From positions 1-36,192 of the forward strand of contig CAZYYM010000026.1 of the NCBI GenBank assembly GCA_964651385.1: a stretch of DNA of 36,192 nucleotides. The letters run 5' to 3'. Below, in pieces: positions 25,617 through 34,040 of the stretch. The notes under the pieces are model-generated. The model had not been told where the DNA came from and did not search any database. It saw only the letters and a program-made list of their open reading frames with translations. The position numbers and the translations under genes were made by a program. The stretch comes from GCA-001735895 sp964651385. GTDB lineage: Bacteria > Pseudomonadota > Gammaproteobacteria > GCA-001735895. Position 1 is the first letter of the stretch; the number at the start of each line of letters is the position of its first letter.

Positions 25617-26624
25617 ATGACCAGGCCAAAACATATTTTCCAATGTATCGATGCGCATACCTGTGGGAATCCGGTAAGAGTCGTCATTGGTAATCGCCCT
25701 GAGCTGGATGGATTAACCATGATTGAAAAGCGTCAGTGTTTCGAAAATAAATATGACTGGATTCGGCAGGGATTAATGTTTGAGCCCAGAGGGCACGATG
25801 CCATGTCAGGTTCTATTATTTACCCGCCTGTAAATCCGGAATCCGATCTATCGATTCTATTTATCGAAGTAAGCGGCTGTCTGCCTATGTGTGGGCATGG
25901 CACGATCGGCACAGTGACGGTCGCGATCGAAGAAAACCTGGTCACGCCAAAGACACCCGGCGTATTGGTTCTGGATACGCCGGCCGGCAAGGTGGAAGCT
26001 GAATACGGTATGAAAGATGGTCATGTGGATTGGGTTAAGCTGTCGAACGTAGCTTCGTTTCTTCATTCGACCGATCTGGTTATCGAAGTTCCGGTGTTAG
26101 GGAGTATAAAAGTGGATATCAGCTATGGTGGAAATTTTTATGCCATAATCGAAAAGCAGGATAATTATCAGGACCTCGAGCAGTTGTCCGTCGATCAAAT
26201 CAGATTTTTAAGCCCCATTGTCAGAGATAAAATCAATTCTATCGAGGCGTTTGTGCACCCTCGAAACCCGCTCATCAACCGAGTCAGTCACGTCATGTGG
26301 ACGGGGAAACCGCGAAGCGAAATGGCGCATGCCAGAAATGCTGTATTCTATGGTGAACGAGGTATTGATCGTTCCCCCTGTGGCACCGGTACATCGGCCA
26401 GAATGGCGCAACTGTCACATCGTGGTGACCTCAAGATCGGCGAAGACTTCATCCATGAAAGTATCATCGGCAGTCACTTTACCGGACGGGTAGTCGCCGA
26501 AACTACTGTCGGACCATTTAAAGGTATACTGCCAACGGTCAAAGGCTGGGCGAAAATTATGGCTAGAAACGAAATTATTATCGATGAGCGAGACCCTTAC
26601 GCGCATGGTTTTTTGTTGACCTGA
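25617..26624 (+). CDS. proline racemase family, probable 4-hydroxyproline 2-epimerase
   Basis: The protein is 335 residues from ATG 25617; a TTG at 25608 would add three. Both catalytic cysteines are present, in CLPMCGHGTIG (C92) and DRSPCGTGTSARM (C255). This is the racemase/epimerase pattern rather than the Thr-containing dehydratase pattern. The PRGHDAMSGSIIYPP segment is like 4-hydroxyproline 2-epimerases (LhpA/HypRE) as I know them. The reaction would convert trans-4-hydroxy-L-proline to the cis-D isomer. With the preceding DapA-family gene it forms part of a hydroxyproline route, but the D-hydroxyproline dehydrogenase and alpha-ketoglutarate semialdehyde dehydrogenase are not in the window. 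Confidence 0.85.
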   Translation: MTRPKHIFQCIDAHTCGNPVRVVIGNRPELDGLTMIEKRQCFENKYDWIRQGLMFEPRGHDAMSGSIIYPPVNPESDLSILFIEVSGCLPMCGHGTIGTVTVAIEENLVTPKTPGVLVLDTPAGKVEAEYGMKDGHVDWVKLSNVASFLHSTDLVIEVPVLGSIKVDISYGGNFYAIIEKQDNYQDLEQLSVDQIRFLSPIVRDKINSIEAFVHPRNPLINRVSHVMWTGKPRSEMAHARNAVFYGERGIDRSPCGTGTSARMAQLSHRGDLKIGEDFIHESIIGSHFTGRVVAETTVGPFKGILPTVKGWAKIMARNEIIIDERDPYAHGFLLT

Positions 26625-26654
26625 TCTGGTTTCGGCCGGTTTCCGAGAAGAATT

Positions 26655-26858
26655 ATGAAGAAAGCCACAGCTTCCCCATGTGTTAGAAACTGTTGCCTGA
26701 ATGAGGACGATATCTGTTTGGGCTGTTTCCGTAGTCTTGAAGATATCGTTGGTTGGAGCCGGGCGACAGAACAGCAAAAGCAGGATATTCTACGCCTGAC
26801 CGAGGTCCGTAAAGCCGACTATCAGCGAAAATATGGCTCTCAGATGTTGATCAAATGA
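26655..26858 (+). CDS. DUF1289 family small cysteine-rich protein
   Basis: A 67-residue protein with the DUF1289 pattern SPCVRNCCLNEDDICLGCFR followed by the SLEDIVGWSRATEQQK helix. The clustered cysteines suggest metal binding, probably zinc or an iron-sulfur site, but the family function is unknown. It begins 30 nt after the epimerase and its stop overlaps the MFS start by 4 nt (ATGA), so all are likely on one transcript. Confidence 0.87.
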   Translation: MKKATASPCVRNCCLNEDDICLGCFRSLEDIVGWSRATEQQKQDILRLTEVRKADYQRKYGSQMLIK

Positions 26859-28033
26859 ACCGCCCGGCACACATACTACCCACCATAATATTTTCCCAGT
26901 TTGCCGGTACCTCGTTATGGTTTGCAGGCAATGCCGTTGTGCTCGATTTGCAGCACGATTGGGGTCTCGCAGAGCAGTCGGTCGGATATATTACTACTGC
27001 GGTTCAACTCGGATTTATTTGCGGAACCCTGATATTTGCTTTTCTTGCCATCGCAGACCGGTTTTCACCCCGCCGGGTTTTTTTTGTTTGCTCAACTGTC
27101 GGCGCGCTCAGTAACATAGGATTGCTTGCCGTGCCGGAGGGTCTATCGGGATTGTTGCTGTCAAGATTTATCACCGGCTTTTTTCTCGCAGGTGTTTATC
27201 CGGTAGGCATGAAGATAGCGGCGGGCTGGTTTGACAAAGAATTAGGTAGAGCGTTGGGATACCTGGTCGGCGCGCTGGTATTGGGTACCGCTTTTCCTCA
27301 TTTGATTCGCGGAACGGGTGCTGAGCTTCCCTGGCAACAGGTAATAATCGGTGTTTCTATATTGTCGGCGATTGGCGGTACTATGATACTTGTACTGGTT
27401 CCTGACGGGCCGCACTTACCAAAAGGATCAGCGTTTAATCCCTGGGCGCTGGCAATAATTTTGCGCTCAAAACACTTTCGCGCGTCCGCCTTTGGTTATT
27501 TTGGACATATGTGGGAGTTGTATACATTATGGGCATTTATACCGGTCTGGTTGCTCGCTTATAGCGAGGGAAGCGATATTAATCTTAGTGTACCTCTGTG
27601 GTCATTCACGGTGATCGCGATCGGGTTTTTCGGCTGTGTCGTTGGTGGTCTTATATCAGTCAAGATAGGAAGTGCCAAAGTGGCGGCATACCAACTGGCT
27701 GTTTCTGGTCTTTGCTGCCTGCTATCGCCGATATTTTTTTATGCCGATGTAAGTATCTTTATTGTCTTTTTACTAGTCTGGGGTATAAGCGTTGTCGGCG
27801 ACTCACCACAGTTTTCGGCCTTGAATGCGGCAAATGCACCATCAGAATATGTCGGCTCGGCTTTGACGATAGTGAATTCGATTGGATTTCTGATTACTGT
27901 TTTCAGTATTCAACTGGTTAATTCTCTGGTACTGGTCATTGAACCCGAATTTATTTTCTGGCTCTTAATTCCCGGTCCGGTCTTTGGGTTATGGATGATG
28001 AAGCCGTTACTTTTTGAGCGAAAATCAGAGTGA
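26855..28033 (+). CDS. MFS family transporter
   Basis: A 392-residue membrane protein with about 12 hydrophobic segments and the MFS loop motif between helices 2 and 3 (LAIADRFSPRRVFF). The N-terminal FAGTSLWFAGNAVVLDLQ and GYITTAVQLGFICGTLIFAF are typical of a broad MFS group of organic anion/small solute carriers. The substrate cannot be assigned. Its ATGA coupling to DUF1289 and the epimerase operon makes import of a hydroxyproline-related compound or export of a by-product possible, but this is inference. Confidence 0.87.
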   Translation: MNRPAHILPTIIFSQFAGTSLWFAGNAVVLDLQHDWGLAEQSVGYITTAVQLGFICGTLIFAFLAIADRFSPRRVFFVCSTVGALSNIGLLAVPEGLSGLLLSRFITGFFLAGVYPVGMKIAAGWFDKELGRALGYLVGALVLGTAFPHLIRGTGAELPWQQVIIGVSILSAIGGTMILVLVPDGPHLPKGSAFNPWALAIILRSKHFRASAFGYFGHMWELYTLWAFIPVWLLAYSEGSDINLSVPLWSFTVIAIGFFGCVVGGLISVKIGSAKVAAYQLAVSGLCCLLSPIFFYADVSIFIVFLLVWGISVVGDSPQFSALNAANAPSEYVGSALTIVNSIGFLITVFSIQLVNSLVLVIEPEFIFWLLIPGPVFGLWMMKPLLFERKSE

Positions 28034-28156
28034 CAGTGCGTTATATATCGAATTAGAAATTCTCATCTATATTGTAGAAAGATTCGTTTGTCATAAATGC
28101 TCCGAGGGTCGTAACTGTGTTATTTAAATAACAGGGTTCAAACAGGAGGCACTCTA

Positions 28157-28240
28157 ATGAATCGGTCAAATAATCAATTCGGCAGATTTTCAGTTACTTT
28201 TTCCACGTTAATAGGCTATCCGAAAAAACCACGTAAATAA
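28157..28240 (+). CDS. candidate 27-residue small protein
   Basis: The frame encodes 27 residues (MNRSNNQFGRFSVTFSTLIG, then YPKKPRK). A perfect AGGAGG at 28144-28149 precedes the ATG at an optimal 7-nt distance, and a 16-bp palindrome lies just upstream. The peptide is basic with no membrane segment. The Shine-Dalgarno is the best in this region, which is why it is listed. No family is recognised. Its last 25 nt overlap the antisense frame 28216-28395, so at most one of the two may be real. Confidence 0.3.
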   Translation: MNRSNNQFGRFSVTFSTLIGYPKKPRK

Positions 28241-28395
28241 CCAATCAGCGTTGGTCTGGATTTTTTCGATGGTTTATCGAAGGGTAGGTCTTCCTGATCT
28301 AGATAGCATAAAGCGTCACGCCTCGTAAGGATTATCATCTTGTCGTCCGAATTATCCCAATTGGCGATGGGCGTTGTGTCATTTGAATTAAGCAT
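28216..28395 (-). CDS. candidate 59-residue hypothetical protein
   Basis: A minus-strand ATG at 28395 opens 59 codons reading MLNSNDTTPIANWDNSDDKM, then IILTRRDALCYLDQEDLPFD, with a basic C-terminal segment ending LIGYLRGFFG. The composition is protein-like, and a purine-rich GAGACGAGAA precedes the ATG. It points the same way as the Rieske gene, 174 nt downstream of its stop. I do not recognise a family. Confidence 0.35.
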   Translation of the reverse strand: MLNSNDTTPIANWDNSDDKMIILTRRDALCYLDQEDLPFDKPSKKSRPTLIGYLRGFFG

Positions 28396-28569
28396 GCTCG
28401 AAATTCTCGTCTCTGGTTACGGCTCCGATAATAAATAATAGACGCGAATTATCTGTGGCTTATTTCACGATGTAGGTTTGCTGATGATTTATTGTAAAAA
28501 GTTCATCGAAATTTTTTGACCTGGCTCAAGTAATTTCGAATCAGTCCGGTTGAATCAGGTCAATAGCGG

Positions 28570-29769
28570 CTAATTTTCCTCAATCTGAATGGCGGCCTTT
28601 AACTTGCGTGCAACCCATTGATGAAAATGATGCGTTGGGTTATCCATCACCGGTGAAAATACCCCGCCTTTGTAACCCGGTGACGCGCGGCCTTTTTGCA
28701 TACCTTCGACGGCGTCGATGTCTTCGCCGAAAACAATACGCCAGGATGCCAGAGTCGTGCTTCGGCTGGTGGCGTAGGTATCATCGGTTGCGGCGTTTTC
28801 GACATAAAATAATCGCAGGTGCTCGACTGATTGACTGGCTGCTACGGGTTCAATGATCATCACAAAAGCGTGATCGGCCTGAATGCCCAGTAAAACGTTG
28901 GGATAAAAGGACACATACTCAGCCTGCTCAAGCCTGGATTTTGGCCACTCTGGGAAATGCTTTAACGCAGTGCCGGCATCGCTTGAAAGCCGGTAAGCGT
29001 TACTACCCTGGCCACCGAAGTCTTGTTCGATCATAATGTGGTAATGATCGTCGAGTTTTGAATAACGATTCAAATCGGGGTGAATCCAGGGCAGGTGATA
29101 GGCTTCGCAGTAATTTTCGACGGCCAGTTTCCAGTTCGATTGCACTTTAATTTCCAGACCCTCACCCTCGATTGGGCTGGCCATGCGTGCATATCCACCG
29201 TCACCCAGAAACGTCTGCCAGCGGTCGGATAATGGTTTGATGTGCTGCTCGAATGCGACAGCATCTCCGGACAGGTTGATGAAGATCACCCCCATCCAGA
29301 TGGCAGAGCGAATCACTTTGAGGCCATGGTCGCATTTTTGAAACCCTTCGGCTTTCTGTTCACCCATGCCACCGAGGTGCGGTGTTCCAATTAAATCGCC
29401 ATCAAGATTATATGACCAGGAATGATAGGGGCAACGCAGTGCACCCTGAATTTCAGTCTCCTTGCTAACCAGTATCATACCGCGGTGGCTGCAAACATTG
29501 TGGAAAACATGTATCTGGTCTCTTTTGTTACGCAGAATCAGCAGCGGCAGACCCATAAAATCGATGGGTTTAGCGTAGCCCTTCCTCGGCAGGTCGCTGG
29601 TGAACCAGAGTCCTGCCCAGCTTTTGCCGAGTACATGGTCACGCTCGTAAGCCAGGAATTCGTCGCTAACATAAGCCAGGTTAGGTAACCCGGAAGCTTT
29701 TTCGATGGGTTGTAACACTGATTCGACGTCGATGCTTTGGGAAAATGAAGCCGTTGTATTCTGACACAT
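28570..29769 (-). CDS. Rieske non-heme iron oxygenase, alpha subunit
   Basis: From ATG 29769 (MCQNTTASF) the protein is 399 residues. The Rieske [2Fe-2S] ligands are C93-x-H95 in NVCSHRGM and C113-x2-H116 in CPYHSW. The catalytic iron motif follows in NWKLAVENYCEAYHLPWIH with two His. Length and pattern suit alpha subunits acting on quaternary amines (glycine betaine, stachydrine, carnitine) or aromatics; the reductase partner is not in the window. The upstream ATG at 29790 is possible, but AGGA before 29769 favours the shorter form. A divergent LysR gene probably controls it. Nearby hydroxyproline-type genes make an N-methylated proline substrate a reasonable hypothesis. Confidence 0.87.
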   Translation of the reverse strand: MCQNTTASFSQSIDVESVLQPIEKASGLPNLAYVSDEFLAYERDHVLGKSWAGLWFTSDLPRKGYAKPIDFMGLPLLILRNKRDQIHVFHNVCSHRGMILVSKETEIQGALRCPYHSWSYNLDGDLIGTPHLGGMGEQKAEGFQKCDHGLKVIRSAIWMGVIFINLSGDAVAFEQHIKPLSDRWQTFLGDGGYARMASPIEGEGLEIKVQSNWKLAVENYCEAYHLPWIHPDLNRYSKLDDHYHIMIEQDFGGQGSNAYRLSSDAGTALKHFPEWPKSRLEQAEYVSFYPNVLLGIQADHAFVMIIEPVAASQSVEHLRLFYVENAATDDTYATSRSTTLASWRIVFGEDIDAVEGMQKGRASPGYKGGVFSPVMDNPTHHFHQWVARKLKAAIQIEEN

Positions 29770-29846
29770 GAGCCTATTCCTGAAAATCAATGAACTGTTA
29801 TTGCATAGTTAACGTGGAATCAATACATTGCCTTTGTTACGGTGTT

Positions 29847-29876
29847 TTGACAATATGATAAATGTTCAATTAGGCT
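29847..29876 (+). promoter_or_regulatory. candidate promoter of the LysR gene
   Basis: A perfect TTGACA at 29847-29852 is followed after 18 nt by TAGGCT (29871-29876), a weak -10. Transcription would begin near 29883, leaving a short leader with a GGGAG ribosome site before the ATG at 29907. Confidence 0.4.
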
Positions 29877-29890
29877 TTACTTCAAGTAAA
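29876..29890. promoter_or_regulatory. palindromic T-N11-A box near the LysR gene start
   Basis: TTTACTT and AAGTAAA flank a single base, giving a perfect 15-bp palindrome that contains the T-N11-A pattern of LysR-type binding sites. It overlaps the predicted transcription start of the LysR gene, which suits autorepression. Confidence 0.45.
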
Positions 29891-29906
29891 CTAATATGGG
29901 AGCTGA

Positions 29907-30818
29907 ATGGCGCGCCGATTTTACCAGTTACCGAGTTTAACCGGGCTCAACGCATTTGATGCCTGTGCACGTCATGGCAGTTTTACTGATGCGGCAGCGG
30001 AGCTGGGGGTAACGCTGGGTGCGGTTAGTCGCCAGGTTAAATCGCTCGAAGGTGAACTCAATTGCCGACTATTCAGGCGTCAGTATCGCGGTGTAGAGCT
30101 GACTGCTGAAGGTGTCGATTTACATCAGCTTGTCGGTAGCAGTTTTCGGCAGATCGGTCGACTCTGCCGGGATTTAAGGTCACGAGGCGGTCATACCGAT
30201 CTTACTATCGCGGCCACTACCGCATTTGCTACCCTCTGGCTAATGCCGCGGCTGGGTGGTTTCTGGCAGGCGCATCAGGAGATTGAACTCAACCATTCCA
30301 TTTCAGACAATCCAAATGATCCCGGGTTCGTCAATGCGGATATGCGCGTACGATATGGTGCGGGTAACTGGAGCGGTGAAGTCACCGTGAAATTGTTCGA
30401 TGAGATTATTTATCCGGTTTGTGGCATGGAATTCCTGCAGAATCACTCGATAATCCGGCCCGTGGATATTCTGGAATTGCCACTGTTGAAGCTCGATAGC
30501 CTCGATCCGGCCTGGACTAGCTGGGAGGCCTGGCTGACAGAATGCGGCGTTGGTTCAAAAAACCTGAAGTTCAGGCATTTCAATAACTATGTGGTAGCGT
30601 TGCAAGCCGCCGAAGAAAATCAAGGTGTTGCGCTGGGGTGGCATAGTATGGTGGCGCCTTTGATCGCAAGTGGTCGCCTGCGGCGATTGGGTGGCAGCCG
30701 GGTTAAAGCACCCGGTTCCTATTATCTAAGCTGGGAGGCCGACCGGCCTTTATCGCCTTCGGCTGATTTATTACGGCAATGGCTGGTTAAAATTTGTGCC
30801 ACGATAACGGTGGATTGA
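29907..30818 (+). CDS. LysR family regulator (GcvA-like)
   Basis: A 303-residue LysR regulator. The N-terminal helix-turn-helix reads LTGLNAFDACARHGSFTDAA and VTLGAVSRQVKSLEGELNC, close to the GcvA branch, followed by a two-lobed effector domain. It diverges from the Rieske oxygenase gene across 137 nt (to the 29769 start), the standard layout for a LysR regulator of its neighbour. The effector is unknown. It ends one base before the convergent HDOD gene, so no room exists for a separate terminator. Confidence 0.9.
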   Translation: MARRFYQLPSLTGLNAFDACARHGSFTDAAAELGVTLGAVSRQVKSLEGELNCRLFRRQYRGVELTAEGVDLHQLVGSSFRQIGRLCRDLRSRGGHTDLTIAATTAFATLWLMPRLGGFWQAHQEIELNHSISDNPNDPGFVNADMRVRYGAGNWSGEVTVKLFDEIIYPVCGMEFLQNHSIIRPVDILELPLLKLDSLDPAWTSWEAWLTECGVGSKNLKFRHFNNYVVALQAAEENQGVALGWHSMVAPLIASGRLRRLGGSRVKAPGSYYLSWEADRPLSPSADLLRQWLVKICATITVD

Positions 30819-32264
30819 TCAGGCGGCTGCCCTGGCTTTTAATTTAGCCAGGTACGTCAGTGCCTTGCTGGCTATCATGACGCTGGATTTGAATGCCTGG
30901 TAGCTGGCATTATCGATGGGTTTTTCGATTTGATGGCGGTCACAGTAAACCAGACCTATTGGCTTGTTACCGATAAAAATCGACATCACGGCGAAATTAT
31001 TACACTGACAGACTGCCTGGAATTTTCCCGGTAGCATGGCCTGGTATTTTTTATAGTTAGCAGGATCAATACGCACAGCATGCGGTTTTTGCAGTAGTGA
31101 TTTGATTAAACCCGATTGGGCAACTTCGAGTTCGAGCTGGTTGAAAGTAGAATCTGCTTCCAGCCCTTTAGTGCTTCGTGTCTTCAGATTGGTTTTGTCA
31201 TTTGAGAGTAACATTAACACCACGCGGGAAAAATTGAGGTTTTTTTGCAAATCGATCAATAAAGAATTCAGAATATTCGATTGATTGACTTCGCGGGTTT
31301 GCAACAGCAATTTTATTTGTTCCGCTAACGAAAGGTGTTGGGTCGCTTTTACGTTCTCAGGCGCATTAGAGACCGGGTTCGGGATCGAAACCTGTTTAAT
31401 ATCGGGCATTAGAATCAATTGAGCGGCTGCGTAAAAAACATCATCAATCGGTGAAGATCTTGCAGCCTTAATAGCAGTATTCTGAATGGATCGGCGGGCT
31501 TCTTCGAGGCTTATATTTAGGTAGTCGGCACATTTTTTTTGCGCATTATACATGGCCTTGTGGTACCAGCCGCGTTCAGCCTGGTGGGCTATGTTTGCAG
31601 CCAGTTGAATCAGGCGTGATTTACGTCCAGAGTTAATTGTTGATTCGAGGGACTCGACTACCAGTTCCGGCAGCGCCCATTCTTGTGCCAGTAGTTTACC
31701 GAGCTGAATGAAATCAAATCCGAATATATCGGCAGCCAGATTTTTGCTTTGCCCGTCGACTTTCAAGCGATTGAGATATTCCTGGTATTTGTCCGGGTCG
31801 AACAGGCAGGCATGCTGTGCGCCCAGATTGTATAACAGCGTTGCCGTGCGCATGTCCTCGACGTTGCTAATGCCCTGCATGCTGGCGAAACCATCGAGTT
31901 GAACGAGCGCGTGGCAGCCTTCGCTCAGCAGTTGTCGATAGCTATTGATTGCCGCTTTATGTGAGCATACCTCGCCTATTTTTTTATGCCGGGCGATGAG
32001 TTTGGCAATTGCCGGTTTACCCAAATGACCGACAGCGGTATGTAAGGTGTCGATGCCCGCGCGGCCATTTGTTTTCAGTTTCGTATTGACCTGACGAAGT
32101 AACAGTGTACTCATGCCCGGATCGAACATGATGACACTGGCGATTTCAGCTAATGTGGTGACTTCCTGGTTGAGTAATTCGGTAACCCGGTCGTGAAAAT
32201 GATCAAGTGCCGGAATAAACTCCTGGTGGCCGGAAAACCAGTTTTGTGCGGCCTCTACTGACAT
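30819..32264 (-). CDS. HDOD domain protein with GAF-like C-terminus
   Basis: A 481-residue protein. Residues about 15-270 form an HDOD domain, with ASVIMFDPGMSTLLLRQVN, LGKPAIAKLIARHKK and WALPELVVESL. The C-terminal 160 residues look GAF-like (NFSRVVLMLLSNDKTNLKTR, IGLVYCDR) and parallel the tail of the kinase-HDOD protein at 21911-24277. HDOD proteins are regulatory scaffolds in motility, chemotaxis and biofilm control. It is the last gene of the pomA-pomB operon, 79 nt after pomB, with a short frame overlapping its start. The ATG at 32264 is the first start after a stop in this frame, but its GGAG is a distant 13 nt away. Confidence 0.87.
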   Translation of the reverse strand: MSVEAAQNWFSGHQEFIPALDHFHDRVTELLNQEVTTLAEIASVIMFDPGMSTLLLRQVNTKLKTNGRAGIDTLHTAVGHLGKPAIAKLIARHKKIGEVCSHKAAINSYRQLLSEGCHALVQLDGFASMQGISNVEDMRTATLLYNLGAQHACLFDPDKYQEYLNRLKVDGQSKNLAADIFGFDFIQLGKLLAQEWALPELVVESLESTINSGRKSRLIQLAANIAHQAERGWYHKAMYNAQKKCADYLNISLEEARRSIQNTAIKAARSSPIDDVFYAAAQLILMPDIKQVSIPNPVSNAPENVKATQHLSLAEQIKLLLQTREVNQSNILNSLLIDLQKNLNFSRVVLMLLSNDKTNLKTRSTKGLEADSTFNQLELEVAQSGLIKSLLQKPHAVRIDPANYKKYQAMLPGKFQAVCQCNNFAVMSIFIGNKPIGLVYCDRHQIEKPIDNASYQAFKSSVMIASKALTYLAKLKARAAA

Positions 32265-32335
32265 AAACTGCGGTCCACTCCGTAGGCATAACGAATCTCC
32301 AGAGCGCCTGGATTGAGCAGTTTATATTCCGACAT
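32255..32335 (-). CDS. candidate 26-residue leader peptide between pomB and the HDOD gene
   Basis: An ATG at 32335, 8 nt after the pomB stop, opens 26 codons (MSEYKLLNPGALEIRYAYGV, then DRSLCQ). Its TAG stop overlaps the first codons of the HDOD gene by 10 nt. This could be a translational-coupling leader or the 5' part of a longer HDOD frame broken by a frameshift. The ribosome site is weak. Confidence 0.3.
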   Translation of the reverse strand: MSEYKLLNPGALEIRYAYGVDRSLCQ

Positions 32336-32343
32336 GATGATGC

Positions 32344-33255
32344 TCAGTTAGCATTGTCCTGGACAAAGTCGACATTGTGCGATGGGGAATCCAGATCAAT
32401 TGCCTGCCGGTTACCATGTAAAACACTGATTTCAACACGACGGTTTTTAGCCCGGTTGTCCCAGCTATCATTGGGCACAATCGGTTCATTATCGGCCATC
32501 GCGCGAATTTCCATACGTTCCGGATCGACATCGCCTTCGCGGATAAAATAGTGCACCACACTGGCGGCGCGTGCGGCCGAAAGATCCCAGTTAGAACGGA
32601 ACTGTCTGGTTTCGATCGGAATGTCGTCGGTATGACCGGTAATAATAAATTGTCCGTCGCGTTGGTTGAGTACCTCGGCGATCAGTTTTAGTATCGGCAG
32701 AAAGGCTTTTTTCAATTTAGCCTGACCCGAGCCGAATGATCCCCGTTCCCGGATACGGATGAGCACACGGTCATTAAATGCGTCGACTTCGAGCAGGCCA
32801 TCGCCGATGGCACTGGCGAGTTCCTTGCGCAAGTCTTCGGTTTCTTCTTTCGCGTCCTGTGCGGCCTGCGCTTGTGCCATGGCCTGGGCGTCAGCCGCTG
32901 ACATGGACTGATCGTTTTTGGAGCTTGAATCGGTAAAATCAAGATTGGTTTTGGTGTCGTCGGTGCTTTTTTCCCGCATGATTTCCAGCGGTGTTACTTC
33001 GATTGGTTTACCCGGGCTGTACTGCTGGGCGATGACACTGGTGCCTTTCGGAATTTCCGTGGCTTTAACGTCGCGCTGCACGCCAAAGGCGGTTTTCATT
33101 GCACCGGCGACCTGTTTGAATTTGAGTACATCCATTTCGGCGAATGACAGCAGTAATACAAAGAAACACATCAACAGCGACATGAGGTCGGCGAAGGTTG
33201 CAAGCCAGGGCGGCAGGCCTTCTTCGCAAGGCGGGCATTCGCATTCTTCACTCAC
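32344..33255 (-). CDS. pomB: sodium-type flagellar stator protein PomB
   Basis: The 303-residue protein has one N-terminal transmembrane helix carrying the ion-binding Asp (D23 in FADLMSLLMCFFVLLLSF), preceded by a Cys/Pro-rich tail. A linker and an OmpA/MotB peptidoglycan-binding domain follow, with GHTDDIPI, SNWDLSAARAASV and NRRVEIS. The opening through FKQVAGAMKTAFGVQ is close to Vibrio PomB as remembered, which is why PomB is preferred over MotB. The start is GTG at 33255, overlapping the pomA stop by one base. Together with PomA it forms the ion channel that drives flagellar rotation. Confidence 0.92.
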   Translation of the reverse strand: MSEECECPPCEEGLPPWLATFADLMSLLMCFFVLLLSFAEMDVLKFKQVAGAMKTAFGVQRDVKATEIPKGTSVIAQQYSPGKPIEVTPLEIMREKSTDDTKTNLDFTDSSSKNDQSMSAADAQAMAQAQAAQDAKEETEDLRKELASAIGDGLLEVDAFNDRVLIRIRERGSFGSGQAKLKKAFLPILKLIAEVLNQRDGQFIITGHTDDIPIETRQFRSNWDLSAARAASVVHYFIREGDVDPERMEIRAMADNEPIVPNDSWDNRAKNRRVEISVLHGNRQAIDLDSPSHNVDFVQDNAN

Positions 33256-34010
33256 TATTCATCTTCCTGGCGTTTACTTTCCGGCAGATAGGCATCGAGC
33301 AATTGTTTTAAAACCCGGGGATTAGTACCTTCCTGAATACCGGCGATCGACTCCAGTATCAGGTTCTTGTTGTTTTTTTCGTAGCCACTGATGAGAATTA
33401 ATTTTTCCGCCAGAGGTGAAGCGAAAGCATTGGCGATAACGGCGCCATACAATGTAGTTAACAGGGCGACAGCCATGGCTGGCCCTATCGCTGCGGGATC
33501 GGACATATTCGACAGCATCTGTACCAGGCCGATAAGCGTTCCGATCATACCCATAGCCGGGGCGTAAATCGCCATGGCTTTAAACATGTCGGCACCTATG
33601 GTATGGCGATCAATCGACATGTTGATGTCTTTGCTCATCAGGTTTTTGACCACTTCGGGGGCGTGGCCGTCGATGCATAGACCGATACCGCGTTCGAGGA
33701 AAGCATTGCTGATATCGCGGCCTTCAAGCGCGAGTATGCCTTCCTTACGCGCAATATTGGCGAGTTCAACGGATTCGTCGATTAAGCCCTGAATCGCATC
33801 GAGCTTATAGAAAAAACCTTTAAGGCCGATTTTAAAAGAACCCAGAAAATTACCCAGCGTCACCCGCATCAGGGTAACCGCAAAGGTTCCGCCGACTACT
33901 ACCAGTATTGACGGAACGTTGACAAAGATCATAAACGGGCCGCCGATTGCGATGGCGCCACCGATAATGACGTAAGCCAAAATAAAACCAACTATTGAAG
34001 CGATATCCAC
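33255..34010 (-). CDS. pomA: sodium-type flagellar stator protein PomA
   Basis: The 251-residue protein has the four-helix MotA/PomA layout: N-terminal helices with GGPFMIFVNVPSILVVVGGT, a cytoplasmic loop, and the conserved YAPAMGMIGTLIGLVQMLSN and GPAMAVALLTTLYGAVIAN in the last two helices. It pairs with PomB. The start is GTG at 34010 with AGGAG 7 nt upstream. It is the first gene of the operon and is preceded by a sigma-28-type promoter. Confidence 0.93.
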   Translation of the reverse strand: MDIASIVGFILAYVIIGGAIAIGGPFMIFVNVPSILVVVGGTFAVTLMRVTLGNFLGSFKIGLKGFFYKLDAIQGLIDESVELANIARKEGILALEGRDISNAFLERGIGLCIDGHAPEVVKNLMSKDINMSIDRHTIGADMFKAMAIYAPAMGMIGTLIGLVQMLSNMSDPAAIGPAMAVALLTTLYGAVIANAFASPLAEKLILISGYEKNNKNLILESIAGIQEGTNPRVLKQLLDAYLPESKRQEDE

Positions 34011-34040
34011 TCAGGTCTCCTTATCTCTCTGTCTCTCGGG

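Larger units (their letters stand above)
28034..28569. other. 536-nt intergenic region
   Basis: The region between the MFS gene and the convergent Rieske gene contains two small open frames described separately and a perfect palindrome TGTTATTTAAATAACA at 28118-28133. It also has an 8-bp inverted repeat TTGACCTG/CAGGTCAA (28516-28523 and 28556-28563). No T-run follows either palindrome in a sense that would make a simple terminator, and no tRNA is visible. Confidence 0.5.

Noticed and set aside
28516..28563. TTGACCTG/CAGGTCAA repeat as the terminator of the Rieske gene
   Set aside because: The loop is 32 nt and the minus strand continues with A residues rather than T.
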